A stretch of 64,000 nucleotides of DNA. Source: Prochlorococcus sp. AG-347-M18 (GTDB lineage Bacteria; Cyanobacteriota; Cyanobacteriia; PCC-6307; Cyanobiaceae). Within the stretch, counting starts at the first letter, position 1. Each line of letters begins with the position of its first letter. The notes under the pieces are model-generated. The model had not been told where the DNA came from. It searched no databases and saw only the letters and a list, made by a program, of their open reading frames with translations. The translations under genes were made by a program, and so were the position numbers. The stretch covers positions 1 to 64,000 of the forward strand of contig QCCT01000003.1 of NCBI GenBank assembly GCA_003281165.1, read 5' to 3'. Of this stretch, positions 9,938 through 19,604 are shown one piece after another.

Positions 9938-10766
9938 GAAAAATCCATGGCCAAAAAGCTGGGGCCAAAAAACATCAATTATGGGAGTTATTAATTTAAC
10001 TCCTGATTCATTTAGTGATGGTGGGGAATTAAACTCTTCAAAAAAAGTTTTAGATCAAGTAAATCATTTCTTGAGCAATGGTGTTGATATCATTGATCTT
10101 GGTGCTCAAAGTACGAGACCTGGGGCTGAAGAAGTTGGATCTAGTGTAGAAATAAAAAGATTGATCCCATATCTAAAATTAATAAAATCTGAATTTCCAG
10201 ATGTTTTAATTTCTATTGATACTTTTAATTCTGAAGTTGCATACGAAGCTCTTTTAAATGGTGCTAATTGGATAAATGATGTCACGGGAGGAAGAAGAGA
10301 TATAAAAATTTTGGATGTAGTATCAAAATTCAACTGTCCATTCGTAATAACTCATAGTCGTGGTAATAGTCAAAATATGAATCAACTCTCTAATTACCAG
10401 AATGTATTGAATGATGTTAAGTGCTCGCTTGATAATTTAATAAAGAATGCTTTAGAAAAAAATATATCTGAAAGAAATATAATAGTGGATCCTGGAATTG
10501 GATTTTCAAAAGATATTATTCATAATTTGGAAATCTTGAGAAACTTAAATGTATTTAAAAAATGGAATTTGCCAATTTTGATAGGTGCATCTAGAAAGAG
10601 ATTTATAGGAGAAATTTTGAATGAGAAAAATCCAAAAGAAAGAGATATAGGAACACTTGCAATAAGTTGTCTTTGTTCTCAATTTAATATTGACATTGTG
10701 AGAGTTCACAACGTCAAACTAAATTATCAAATCCTGAAAGTAGCTGATAGGATTTACAGAAAATAA
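9912..10766 (+). CDS. folP: Dihydropteroate synthase
   Basis: FolP joins 4-aminobenzoate to hydroxymethyl-dihydropterin pyrophosphate in folate synthesis. All DHPS blocks are present in order: [44 protein letters not shown] and [12 protein letters not shown]. The frame opens with a TTG at 9912 inside the 3' end of tpiA; another TTG at 9921 is also possible, since the conserved part only begins about 23 residues later. The overlap suggests coupled translation with tpiA. Cobalamin-dependent metH in this window consumes the methylated folate this pathway ultimately supplies. Confidence 0.95.
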   Translation: MRELQIINKKNPWPKSWGQKTSIMGVINLTPDSFSDGGELNSSKKVLDQVNHFLSNGVDIIDLGAQSTRPGAEEVGSSVEIKRLIPYLKLIKSEFPDVLISIDTFNSEVAYEALLNGANWINDVTGGRRDIKILDVVSKFNCPFVITHSRGNSQNMNQLSNYQNVLNDVKCSLDNLIKNALEKNISERNIIVDPGIGFSKDIIHNLEILRNLNVFKKWNLPILIGASRKRFIGEILNEKNPKERDIGTLAISCLCSQFNIDIVRVHNVKLNYQILKVADRIYRK

Positions 10767-10774
10767 TAAATTTA

Positions 10775-13700
10775 TTATTCTTTAACTCCTTCGATTTTAT
10801 CCTCTACCTCTTGGTATAGTTCTTTCAACTGTTCTATATTCTCATCTGAAGTTTCCCAATATCCCCTACCATTGACTTCTAGTAATGTTCCAACAATTCT
10901 TCTGAAACTATTAGGATTAAGATCCATTAATCTTTTCCTCATCTCTTCGTCGTTTATAAATGTTTCATTAGTTTCTTCATATACAAAATTATCCACTTGA
11001 CCACTTGTCGCACTCCAGCCAAGAGTGTAATTAAGTCTGTTAGAAAGTTCTCTAACTCCTTCATAGCCAGATTTGAGCATACCTTCATACCACTTAGGAT
11101 TTAAAAGTTTTGTTCTTGAATCTAATCTGATAGTTTCTCCAAGTGTTCTAACTTGAGCATTAGAAGTGGTTGTATCAGCTATGTAGCTACTAGGTTCTTT
11201 CCCATCATCTCTTAATGTCTTGATTAATTTTGTTGGATCCGAATCAAAATAATGACTTACATCTGTTAATGAAATCTCTGAAGAATCAAGGTTTTGGAAT
11301 GTAACATCTGCTGTTTTCATTACTGACTCAAATACCTCTCTTTTTTGATTCATCTCACCTGGATTATCAGCATTAAAAGCATATGTTTTACGGGATAAAT
11401 ACATTTCTTGTAATTCATTTTCTTCCTCCCATGTTGAATTTTCTACAGCTAAATTAACATTAGAGCTGTAACTTCCACTTGCATTAGAGAATACTCTCGC
11501 TGAAGCTTCTCTGATAGAAGTTCCTTCTTTTTCTGCTTGTTCTAATGAATGTTTCCTTACAAAATTAGATTCCAATGGTTCATCAGCTTCAGCTGCTAAT
11601 TTGACTGCCTGATCTATTAATGCCATTTGGTTGATAAATAGATCTCTAAATACTCCTGAACAGTTAACTACTACATCTATTCTTGGCCTACCTAATTCTT
11701 CTAAAGGGATTAATTCTAGTTTGTTAATTCTTCCAACAGAATCTGGTTTTGGTTTTACCCCAACAAACCATAAGATTTGTGCCAGTGATTCTCCGTACGT
11801 TTTGATGTTATCAGTACCCCATAAAACACAAGCTATTGTTTCAGGCCAAGTTCCTTGCTCTTCCTTTTGTCTTTCAATTAATTTGTCAACAACAGACTTC
11901 GCTGCAGCTACTGCTGCTGTAGTTGGGATTGATTGAGGATCAAGTGCATGAATATTTTTACCACTGGGCAAAACACCTGGATTTCTTATGGGATCTCCAC
12001 CAGGTCCAGGTAAAACATAATTTCCATCTAGTGCTTTAATGAGGCTATCCATTTCTTTGTCTGCGCAGACCTGTTCAAGACAGAAAAGTAAGTAATCAAA
12101 TAATTTATTTAATTCCTTCTGATTAACTTCATTAAATCCATTTAATCTGCAGACTCTTAGCCAAGGGGTAGGTAGATTTAGACCAAAAGCTTTAAGTAAA
12201 TCGAAAAGTTTAGAAAGAAGCGATTTTTCTAAATAAACTCTGCCATCAACAATTTTTAAAGAGTTGACCATCGCAAAAATCGACTCTCTTGCTGTCTTTA
12301 TGATTTTTTCATTTAACTCTACAAATTTAAGTTCACCTTTATTATTACCATCATAAATTTGTTCAATAGTTAAACCGATGGATTCTGCTAGTAATCCAGG
12401 AAGAGATCTTAATCCTTCTTGTTCTCTCTCTAAAGATGCAATATTAACAAGTGTCGCAACAGCTTCTTCTGCTGTTGGAGCTTCTCCAATAGTATGAAGA
12501 CCACAAGGTAACAACCTACTTTCGATTTCCATCAACTGTTTATAGACATTACCAACAAAAAAATCTCTTTCATCTATTGAAAGTTCTTCTATATCTTTTG
12601 AAGGTAGATCTACATCTTTGTCAAGATTACATTGTTTAGAAGTCTCAACTATTGCATTAACAATTTGAATACCCCTGCTATTTTCTCTTAATTGTTGATA
12701 AGAACCAACGAGTTCACTTAGTTCTTTAAGTCCTTTGTAGAGTCCTGCATTTTCCGCTGGAGGAGTTAGATAACTAATAGTTGAAGCATATCCTCGTCTC
12801 TTAGCAATTGTTGCTTCAGATGGATTATTCGCGGCATAGTAATACAAATTAGGTAATGATCCAATGAGAGAATCCGGATAACAAGTTTCACTCATGCCCA
12901 TTTGTTTCCCTGGCATAAATTCAAGTGAGCCGTGAGTTCCAAAATGAAGAACAGCATCAGCCCCCCAGATTTTTTCTACATATGTGTAATAAGCGGCAAA
13001 ACCATGATGAGGACTAGCACTTCTTGAATAGAGCAATCTCATGGGATCACCTTCATAACCGAATGTAGGTTGAACTCCTATAAAAACATTTCCAAAATGT
13101 TTTCCATAGATAAGGAGGTTTTGTCCGTCACTATTAAGATTTCCAGGAGGTTTACCCCAATTCTCTTCAAGTCTTTGTGAATATGGTGTGAACTCTTCGT
13201 ATTCTTTTACTGACATTTTATGAGCAATATTTAATTCTGGAGAGCCATCCATCGCTTCAGGGTTGTTAATTACTTTTTCCATTAATTCTTTTGAATTACT
13301 TGGAAGTTCATCTATTTGATATCCTTTCGATTTCATTTCAAGCAGTACTCTATAAATTGAACCAAAAACATTCAAGTATGCTGCCGTACCAACATTTCCT
13401 TTGTCTGGAGGAAAACTAAATACTGTGATGGCTAATTTTTTATCCTTTCTTTGTTTAACTCTTAAGGTTGACCATTTTATTGCTCTTTCTGCTATTACAT
13501 CAACTCGATCTTGGAGTGTATGCGCCTTACCTGTAGCATCATCGCGACCGGAGAGAATAATAGGTTCAATAGCACCATCAAGTTCTGGAATTGCAATCTG
13601 AAGTGCTACCTGAACAGGGTGTAAACCTAAATCACTATCTTCCCATTCTTGTGTGGTTTGGAAGACTAATGGAAGTGCAACCATATAGGGTCTGTTTAAC

Positions 13701-14785
13701 CTTTTTAGGGCTTCAATAGCTTTAGGATGATCTTGTCTTGCTGGCCCACCAACTAGTGCAAATCCTGTAAGAGATACAACTCCATCTACTATAGGTTGAT
13801 CCTTATTTATGGAATCATAATAAAATTCATTAACTGGTTTTGAAAAATCTAGACCTCCACAGAATATAGGAAGTACTCTCGCACCTCTGTATTCCAATTC
13901 TTGAATAACAGCAACGTAATGAGCATCATCTCCCGTAACGATATGACTCCTTTGAAGGACTAAGCCAATTGTTGGTGTTTTGTCATCTTTAGGGTTTATA
14001 TCTTTCCTATTATTTTCCCAATTTTGATATTCTTTAAGACTTTCAAACATGCAAGGAGCAAGAGGATGCCAAATTCCTAAATCTGGGAATGTTTCAGGAT
14101 CTTGAATTTTGAATTCTTCTATTTGATCTTTTACGTTCTCTGAAACAGCGTACTTTTCAGAAATCATTAACAAAAAGTTTTTTAAGTTCTCAGTGGTACC
14201 CCCCAACCAGTACTGAAAACTCAGAATAAATGTTCTGGCGTCCTGAGCTTTTTCTACGGGTAGATATTTAAGTATTGAAGGCAGTGTATTTAATAACTTC
14301 AACATTGAATCTTGGAAACTTGCTCCATCAGATTCTTTTTTCTTTTTTATTAAATCTCCAATAATACTTTTAGACTGACCAAGTTGGGCCATACTAAATG
14401 AACCTAACTTATTTAATCTCATTACCTCTGGCATGGAGGGGAAAACAATTGATGCTTTAAGTTGGTCTTTAAATGGAGATACTGCATCAACCACTTTTTG
14501 AGCAAGGTCTTCAATGAAGATTAGAGAAGCAACGAATATATCTGCATTAGCTATATCTTCTTTAAAATCTTCAAAATTACTATCATTCCTTAGTTCTTCG
14601 ATAAGATAACCACTAAGGTCTATACCTATTGGGCCGTTCATCTTATTTATTGACTTTGCAGCTTCCGTTAAGGAATTTTGGTATTGTGGCTCAAGGACAA
14701 CATAAACTGCTTTTATTACAACTTTGTGTTTGTTATCCTCAACAGGAGATACTCTGCGATTTGCTGAGCGGACCTGCGTAAACAT
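10775..14785 (-). CDS. chlH: Magnesium chelatase subunit H
   Basis: ChlH binds protoporphyrin IX and, with ChlI and ChlD, inserts magnesium at the first committed step of chlorophyll synthesis. The 1336-residue length is typical. Visible family blocks include [19 protein letters not shown], the [18 protein letters not shown] block and the C-terminal [16 protein letters not shown] block, which are shared with CobN. The N terminus is extended relative to CobN in the usual ChlH way. The gene is convergent with folP (8-bp gap) and divergent from dapB. It is a paralogue of the CobN gene at 59.4 kb. Confidence 0.97.
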   Translation of the reverse strand: MFTQVRSANRRVSPVEDNKHKVVIKAVYVVLEPQYQNSLTEAAKSINKMNGPIGIDLSGYLIEELRNDSNFEDFKEDIANADIFVASLIFIEDLAQKVVDAVSPFKDQLKASIVFPSMPEVMRLNKLGSFSMAQLGQSKSIIGDLIKKKKESDGASFQDSMLKLLNTLPSILKYLPVEKAQDARTFILSFQYWLGGTTENLKNFLLMISEKYAVSENVKDQIEEFKIQDPETFPDLGIWHPLAPCMFESLKEYQNWENNRKDINPKDDKTPTIGLVLQRSHIVTGDDAHYVAVIQELEYRGARVLPIFCGGLDFSKPVNEFYYDSINKDQPIVDGVVSLTGFALVGGPARQDHPKAIEALKRLNRPYMVALPLVFQTTQEWEDSDLGLHPVQVALQIAIPELDGAIEPIILSGRDDATGKAHTLQDRVDVIAERAIKWSTLRVKQRKDKKLAITVFSFPPDKGNVGTAAYLNVFGSIYRVLLEMKSKGYQIDELPSNSKELMEKVINNPEAMDGSPELNIAHKMSVKEYEEFTPYSQRLEENWGKPPGNLNSDGQNLLIYGKHFGNVFIGVQPTFGYEGDPMRLLYSRSASPHHGFAAYYTYVEKIWGADAVLHFGTHGSLEFMPGKQMGMSETCYPDSLIGSLPNLYYYAANNPSEATIAKRRGYASTISYLTPPAENAGLYKGLKELSELVGSYQQLRENSRGIQIVNAIVETSKQCNLDKDVDLPSKDIEELSIDERDFFVGNVYKQLMEIESRLLPCGLHTIGEAPTAEEAVATLVNIASLEREQEGLRSLPGLLAESIGLTIEQIYDGNNKGELKFVELNEKIIKTARESIFAMVNSLKIVDGRVYLEKSLLSKLFDLLKAFGLNLPTPWLRVCRLNGFNEVNQKELNKLFDYLLFCLEQVCADKEMDSLIKALDGNYVLPGPGGDPIRNPGVLPSGKNIHALDPQSIPTTAAVAAAKSVVDKLIERQKEEQGTWPETIACVLWGTDNIKTYGESLAQILWFVGVKPKPDSVGRINKLELIPLEELGRPRIDVVVNCSGVFRDLFINQMALIDQAVKLAAEADEPLESNFVRKHSLEQAEKEGTSIREASARVFSNASGSYSSNVNLAVENSTWEEENELQEMYLSRKTYAFNADNPGEMNQKREVFESVMKTADVTFQNLDSSEISLTDVSHYFDSDPTKLIKTLRDDGKEPSSYIADTTTSNAQVRTLGETIRLDSRTKLLNPKWYEGMLKSGYEGVRELSNRLNYTLGWSATSGQVDNFVYEETNETFINDEEMRKRLMDLNPNSFRRIVGTLLEVNGRGYWETSDENIEQLKELYQEVEDKIEGVKE

Positions 14786-14887
14786 TGCTTTTCTTTAAGT
14801 ATTTCTACCAGCCTACGAATGAAAAGACGTTATTGTGTGCAATATAAATAGCGTGTAACAACCTTTAAAAAAAAAATTTTTAAAAAA

Positions 14888-15736
14888 ATGATTGAAAATT
14901 CTAAAAAAACCATACCAGTACTAGTATCCGGAGCTTTAGGCAGAATGGGCAGCGAAGTTGTTAATACTGTATTAAATTCTACAGATTGTGAACTTGTTGC
15001 AGCAATTGATATAAACGAAAAGAACAATGGCTCAAATATTTCTGAATTATTGAAAGTAAAAAATTGTGATGTTTTTGTTTCAAATGATTTTGAAGGGACT
15101 TTATGTTCTGTTAGTCAAAGTTATAGAAATGAAAAAATCAAACCAGTACTGGTTGATTTTACTCATCCTAATTCTGTATATGAAAATACCAGATCAGCTA
15201 TTGCATATGGTGTATCACCAGTAGTAGGAACTACAGGTCTAAGTCCTTCGCAAATACAAGATTTATCTGTTTTTGCTCAGAAAGCATCGGTTGGTTGTGC
15301 AATAATACCAAATTTTTCAGTAGGTATGGTTCTTCTTCAGCAGGCCGCATCGGTTGCTGCAAGGTTTTATGACAATATTGAATTAATAGAGATGCATCAC
15401 AATCAAAAAGCTGATTCTCCTAGTGGGACGTGTATAAAAACTGCAGAAATGATTGAAGAATATCCAAAGAAATTTAATCAGAATTTAGTAAAAGAGTCTG
15501 AGTCATTGAAAGGTGTACGAGGTGGGCTAAGAGATTCAGGAATTAATATACATTCTGTACGATTACCAGGATTACTCGCTCATCAGTTAGTAATTATGGG
15601 ATCTCCAGGTGAAACTTACACAATTAAGCATGACACTATTGATAGAAAGGCATATATGCCAGGAGTTTTACAGGCTATTAAAAAAATTGGGAATTATGAA
15701 ACTTTAGTTTACGGACTTGAAAAATTGATTTTTTAA
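14888..15736 (+). CDS. dapB: 4-hydroxy-tetrahydrodipicolinate reductase
   Basis: DapB reduces hydroxy-tetrahydrodipicolinate with NAD(P)H in the lysine and diaminopimelate pathway. The nucleotide-binding [12 protein letters not shown] is at residues 13-24, followed by [22 protein letters not shown], the catalytic [14 protein letters not shown] near residue 168 and the C-terminal YMPGVLQAI. The 282-residue length is normal. It starts a forward run of six genes with short gaps or overlaps (dapB, a membrane protein, UbiH-like, DUF2949, DUF3038, DUF4335). Confidence 0.97.
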   Translation: MIENSKKTIPVLVSGALGRMGSEVVNTVLNSTDCELVAAIDINEKNNGSNISELLKVKNCDVFVSNDFEGTLCSVSQSYRNEKIKPVLVDFTHPNSVYENTRSAIAYGVSPVVGTTGLSPSQIQDLSVFAQKASVGCAIIPNFSVGMVLLQQAASVAARFYDNIELIEMHHNQKADSPSGTCIKTAEMIEEYPKKFNQNLVKESESLKGVRGGLRDSGINIHSVRLPGLLAHQLVIMGSPGETYTIKHDTIDRKAYMPGVLQAIKKIGNYETLVYGLEKLIF

Positions 15737-15737
15737 A

Positions 15738-16379
15738 ATGTTAATTCCAATTAATTCAAGTCAAATTTCAAAACTTATTCCTGCAGTTGGTACAGGAAGT
15801 CAATTTAAGTACGCGTTGGGGAATCCGAGAAAAATTCTTCAAAGAGTAATAGTTTCTTCAATTGGTGGATTTATCTCATTAATTATTAGTTCGACTGGAG
15901 ATCAAACTAATAATTTCTGGTTATTCCTTTGTGTAGGTTTCTTTTTGTATATCATTTGGGGCCCAATTCTTGAATCGAGTAGAAAAAATTTGCAATTAAG
16001 AAAATATAAATTTTTTTCTATATTTGATGGCAATATATCAGATATCTATAAAACAGAAAAGATTGAAAGTTCAAGAGAACAATCTAATAGGCAAGGTCGA
16101 TTAGAAGTTATCGAAAACAAAAGGACTTGGTTAGTACTTGAATTAGAAGATGAGGATGGTTATTTGGGAAAATTAAGTTTTCCTATGGAAAATAAGCACA
16201 GTCAAATTAGGTTAGGTTCGAATATAAGATGTTTAATAACATCTGATAACCGTAATTTTGACAGAGATTTTTATTTGACTGATGCTTGGCTTCCTGAAAT
16301 TAACTTATGGGTGGGTGAGTACCCCTATTTATTAAGACCAGCATTTGAGGAAATTTGCTATATTTATTTGAATAGATAG
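15738..16379 (+). CDS. Conserved cyanobacterial membrane protein, 213 aa
   Basis: The gene starts one base after the dapB stop. The polar N terminus (LIPINSSQISKLIPAVGTGSQFKYALG) is followed by two hydrophobic segments (about residues 39-55 and 62-80, with GFFLYIIWGPIL) and then a soluble C-terminal domain of about 120 residues. That domain has short beta-rich stretches such as RTWLVLELEDEDGYLGKLSFP. Homologues occur across cyanobacteria; some databases call them phosphate-transport permeases, which I do not see supported here. It may be a thylakoid or plasma membrane protein of unknown role. Confidence 0.75.
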   Translation: MLIPINSSQISKLIPAVGTGSQFKYALGNPRKILQRVIVSSIGGFISLIISSTGDQTNNFWLFLCVGFFLYIIWGPILESSRKNLQLRKYKFFSIFDGNISDIYKTEKIESSREQSNRQGRLEVIENKRTWLVLELEDEDGYLGKLSFPMENKHSQIRLGSNIRCLITSDNRNFDRDFYLTDAWLPEINLWVGEYPYLLRPAFEEICYIYLNR

Positions 16380-16398
16380 TTGATGCTTATATAATCTG

Positions 16399-17553
16399 AT
16401 GAAAAATAAATTCAATTTTAAAATTGTTGGATCAGGTCCCACAGGTTTATTACTTTCAATTGCACTTTCAAAATTTGATTGCAATATTTTTTTAACTGAT
16501 TTATTAACAAAAGATAGATTAATTGATAAAGATAAAACTTATGCAATTACTCACTCAACAAGAAAAATTTTATTAAAATTCAGAATTTGGGAAAAATTAG
16601 AACCATTTTTATTTGGCTTTGATACCCTTTCAATTTCAGATAGCGTAACTTCTGCTTCTACCATTTTATCAACTTCTGACTTAGATGATGATATAAGTTC
16701 TGCTGAAAATATTGGCTGGGTAGTTAAACATTCGGATCTAATGAACGTATTTTTTCAAGAGATTGATAATTATGAAAATATTTTTTTTATGACACCACAG
16801 AGATTGCTTCGTAAAAAAATTTTATTTGATTATCAATTCTTTTCAACTGGAGCAAACTCACTTGATAAAAAATTCTTAGATTTTGTTGATATAAAAAAAT
16901 CTTATAGTCAGTCTTGTTTAACTTTTAAAGTTTCTCTTAGAGGTCATTGTGAAAAACGTGCTTATGAAATTTTTAGAAAAGAAGGTCCACTTGCATTATT
17001 ACCTTTAGAAAAAAACTTATATCAAGTAATTTGGACTTCCAGTACATTAAAGGCAATTGAAAGGTTAAATTCTGACAAGAATTTTTTAATGGATAATTTA
17101 TCAACAATTTTGCCAAATGAATTTAAGTTGGATCAAATAATTGGCGAATTTAATATTTTTCCAGTTTCATTATCCTTAAATTTACCAGTTTTAAATTTTA
17201 AAAAATTAGTTTTTGTTGGAGATGCATTTCATACATTTCATCCTGTTGGTGGTCAGGGTCTAAATACTTGTTGGAGGGATGTTAATACTATTTATGATCT
17301 TTTTAATAAAAAAAATACTATTACTAAAATGCAATTGATATTATTTAAATTTAAGTATTTTTCAAGCAGAATTTTAGATATTATCGTCACTATTTTTATA
17401 ACTGACTCATTGATATCAATTTTTTCTAACAGAAATCATTTTTTATTTCCTATAAGGAAGTTTTCATTTTTACTTCTAAATAATTTTCTTTTTATGAGAA
17501 AATTAGTCCTCAATCAAATGACTAAATCTCTAATTTACTCAAATATTAAATAA
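16399..17553 (+). CDS. UbiH/VisC-type FAD monooxygenase
   Basis: The 384-residue protein has the FAD Rossmann motif IVGSGPTGLLLSIALS at its start and the second FAD motif FVGDAFHTFHPVGGQGLNT near residue 272-290. Both are typical of UbiH/UbiF/VisC aromatic-ring hydroxylases (COG0654). Cyanobacteria do not make ubiquinone, so the substrate may be another quinone or isoprenoid intermediate; that is inference. The C-terminal region is Phe- and Ile-rich and may sit on the membrane. It is the third gene of the dapB run. Confidence 0.82.
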   Translation: MKNKFNFKIVGSGPTGLLLSIALSKFDCNIFLTDLLTKDRLIDKDKTYAITHSTRKILLKFRIWEKLEPFLFGFDTLSISDSVTSASTILSTSDLDDDISSAENIGWVVKHSDLMNVFFQEIDNYENIFFMTPQRLLRKKILFDYQFFSTGANSLDKKFLDFVDIKKSYSQSCLTFKVSLRGHCEKRAYEIFRKEGPLALLPLEKNLYQVIWTSSTLKAIERLNSDKNFLMDNLSTILPNEFKLDQIIGEFNIFPVSLSLNLPVLNFKKLVFVGDAFHTFHPVGGQGLNTCWRDVNTIYDLFNKKNTITKMQLILFKFKYFSSRILDIIVTIFITDSLISIFSNRNHFLFPIRKFSFLLLNNFLFMRKLVLNQMTKSLIYSNIK

Positions 17554-17558
17554 AATTC

Positions 17559-17759
17559 ATGAATAATAATTTATATAAAGAGATGATAATTTACTTAATT
17601 AATGAACTAGGTTTAGAGGAATCTTCTATTGAACTTGGCTTAAAGTTATCGATAAAAAATAACACTTCATTACCAATCTTATTATGGAGTTATGGAATGC
17701 TAACTATTGAAGAACTTGATAAGTTATATTCATTTTTATTTCAAAAAATGGAATTATAA
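17559..17759 (+). CDS. DUF2949 family small protein
   Basis: This 66-residue protein follows the DUF2949 pattern: a helix ending ELGLEESSIELGL, then LPILLWSYGMLTIEELDKLYSFLF. It is restricted to cyanobacteria and has no known function. The start is 5 bp after the UbiH-like gene. It is probably soluble and helical. Confidence 0.78.
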   Translation: MNNNLYKEMIIYLINELGLEESSIELGLKLSIKNNTSLPILLWSYGMLTIEELDKLYSFLFQKMEL

Positions 17760-17779
17760 TTCTGTTATAATTAGATGAG

Positions 17780-18319
17780 GTGAACTCAAGAACAATTACA
17801 TTTTTAAATAAAGAAAATAAGGTATCAAGGCAATCTATAGAGAAGCTTGATTTATTATTATTAATCCTAGAAACAATTGATTTAAATGGTATACAATCCC
17901 ATTATGCTTTATCAAATAAACTAAATTTAAATGATTTTTTGCCAAATAAAGTTACTATTTGGAAGTTGAGGAACAACAATCCATTAAGAAAATCATATGT
18001 GAATAACAATATTAAATTAGGAGAATTTGATGCTTTAATTAAAATCACCGTAGAAATGTCAAGATATTTATATCCTTATATTAGGGAGATTCTTCAATCT
18101 AAAGAAGATGTTGAAAAGAATTCAGTAATTTGGAATGATTTTAATAAGAGATTTATCGAGTTAATTAACGAGAGATTTAACACAGACAGTATGAGAGTAA
18201 AAAGGCTTTTAAATCAAACAGAAAATGACGAAATTGTTATAAAGTATTTGCTAACTTTATCCCTTTGTATTTCAAATAAGGGTTTTCAAAAATTGAAACA
18301 ATTTTTATTTGACTTCTAA
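17780..18319 (+). CDS. DUF3038 family protein
   Basis: The 179-residue protein is helical with a conserved ESLDLLLL-like block (SIEKLDLLLLILETIDLNG). I recognise it as DUF3038, mainly from this block and from its neighbour DUF4335, which accompanies it in cyanobacterial genomes. The start is a GTG at 17780; the nearby ATG is out of frame and closed at once by a stop. The DUF4335 start lies one base past its stop, so the two are almost certainly translated together. The function is unknown. Confidence 0.75.
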   Translation: MNSRTITFLNKENKVSRQSIEKLDLLLLILETIDLNGIQSHYALSNKLNLNDFLPNKVTIWKLRNNNPLRKSYVNNNIKLGEFDALIKITVEMSRYLYPYIREILQSKEDVEKNSVIWNDFNKRFIELINERFNTDSMRVKRLLNQTENDEIVIKYLLTLSLCISNKGFQKLKQFLFDF

Positions 18320-18320
18320 T

Positions 18321-18911
18321 ATGATGCAAAATAAATTATCATTTCATCAATCTTCAGTTAATCTCGAAATAATCGGATTGCCAGATTATTCAAATAATGA
18401 ATATAAAGATGAAATATCAATTATTTCACATTGGAAATTAACCATAATTGATAAGCCACTTATTGAAGGTAAAGTTGAACATTTAGTGCCTATTATGGAT
18501 GCTTTTTATATTTATTCAAATCTTTTAATTAAGAACGAAATCCCATTATATGAGTCTAAATTAATTGATATAAAAGCTGAAAATCTAAACATTCACAATA
18601 TTGTTCTCAAGAGTTCTAAACCAAATGTAAAACCATTGACTTTAAAAATTGGTAATTCATTATTATCAGACACCATTAATTGTTTTGATCAGTTAAATGA
18701 ATCCTCAAAAGTCAGAGTAAAAACAACTGATTTTTCTAATAATATTTCTAATAAAATAAAATTTGGATTTAATAATAGAGCTAAATTTTCAAATCTCATT
18801 TTGACGCCGTTTATTGCAATTTGTTCCTTAATTTTATTCTCTTGTACTTTTATTTATCTCTTTAATCCTATTGAAGATAATCAAAAGAATGAACTAATAA
18901 AAGCAAAATAA
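18321..18911 (+). CDS. DUF4335 family membrane-anchored protein
   Basis: The ATG at 18321, one base after the DUF3038 stop, gives 196 residues; an in-frame TTG at 18309 would overlap. The N-terminal domain has the DUF4335 signature SSVNLEIIGLPDYS and SHWKLTIIDKPLIEGKVEHL. A single C-terminal transmembrane segment (about residues 162-184, ILTPFIAICSLILFSCTFIY) is followed by a short tail. This tail-anchored shape suggests that the N-terminal domain faces the cytoplasm. The role is unknown, but it is a constant partner of DUF3038. Confidence 0.78.
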   Translation: MMQNKLSFHQSSVNLEIIGLPDYSNNEYKDEISIISHWKLTIIDKPLIEGKVEHLVPIMDAFYIYSNLLIKNEIPLYESKLIDIKAENLNIHNIVLKSSKPNVKPLTLKIGNSLLSDTINCFDQLNESSKVRVKTTDFSNNISNKIKFGFNNRAKFSNLILTPFIAICSLILFSCTFIYLFNPIEDNQKNELIKAK

Positions 18912-18999
18912 TGCTCTATTAGCATCATTAAAAAAAAACGGTAGTATAGGATAATTTCTTTCAGAATAATTTATTAATTTATTCTTAGACCTTTGATGT

Positions 19000-19368
19000 A
19001 TGGCAGATTTAAAAATACCCAATATAAATATGAACTCAAATAAATATATTTTTAAAAAAAAATTAAGTTTAAGAAGGAAATCAAAAGGAAGGCTATTTAC
19101 TGAGGCCGCAATTCTGTTTATTTTAAGTCTTTTATTAATTTACTTAAATTATTTAATTCCTAATAAATATTTATTACTACAAAATTTACCAACTTCACTT
19201 AATAAATCATTTAATATAGCAATTGATCTGTTTTCAAATCTTTATGATATAAGTTTGGTAATTTTTATTTTTATCTCTTCTTTTATTTCTTTAATTTTAA
19301 TGATAGGTTCTTTATACAGATTTTTTAGGGTCGTTAAGAGAAAGTCAAAACAATTTATTTATAAATAA
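19000..19368 (+). CDS. Small two-span membrane protein
   Basis: The 122-residue protein has a basic N-terminal region (KKKLSLRRKSKGR), then two long hydrophobic segments (about residues 35-52 and 85-107) and a basic tail (RVVKRKSKQF). Both ends should be cytoplasmic. It is separated from DUF4335 by 90 bp and is likely a separate transcription unit or the last gene of that run. I do not recognise the family. Confidence 0.6.
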   Translation: MADLKIPNINMNSNKYIFKKKLSLRRKSKGRLFTEAAILFILSLLLIYLNYLIPNKYLLLQNLPTSLNKSFNIAIDLFSNLYDISLVIFIFISSFISLILMIGSLYRFFRVVKRKSKQFIYK

Positions 19369-19370
19369 TT

Positions 19371-19532
19371 TCAAATTGGTTGCATTAAGCCACCGCTACC
19401 TGAATCAGAATCATCATCATCATTTTCTGTTTCGACTCCAAAAAGTGCGTAAATACCAAGTAGAAGTGATGATAATATTATAGTTAAAGGTAATATTGAA
19501 TTTTGTAATCCAACGTCTATATATTCACCCAT
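19371..19532 (-). CDS. 53-residue membrane protein with acidic Gly/Ser tail
   Basis: This frame was translated by hand from ATG 19532 to TGA 19371. It encodes a 53-residue protein: MGEYIDVGLQNSI, one transmembrane segment (about residues 13-31, ILPLTIILSSLLLGIYALF), then a run of four Asp and the tail DSGSGGLMQPI. The shape is like that of small thylakoid photosystem or NDH subunits, but I cannot match it to a named one. It converges with the forward gene ending at 19368, with a 2-bp gap. Confidence 0.6.
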   Translation of the reverse strand: MGEYIDVGLQNSILPLTIILSSLLLGIYALFGVETENDDDDSDSGSGGLMQPI

Positions 19533-19604
19533 AAATAAATCAAATTTTAATAAACCTAACCGAAATCTAACTCTTTCGCGGATTTTAAATAATTATTTAA
19601 TAAT

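Noticed and set aside
11631..11936. 101-codon frame opposite chlH
   Set aside because: It lies fully inside the highly conserved ChlH coding sequence on the other strand.
15738..16379. Phosphate ABC transporter permease label
   Set aside because: Only two membrane segments and a soluble domain are visible, with no permease signature.
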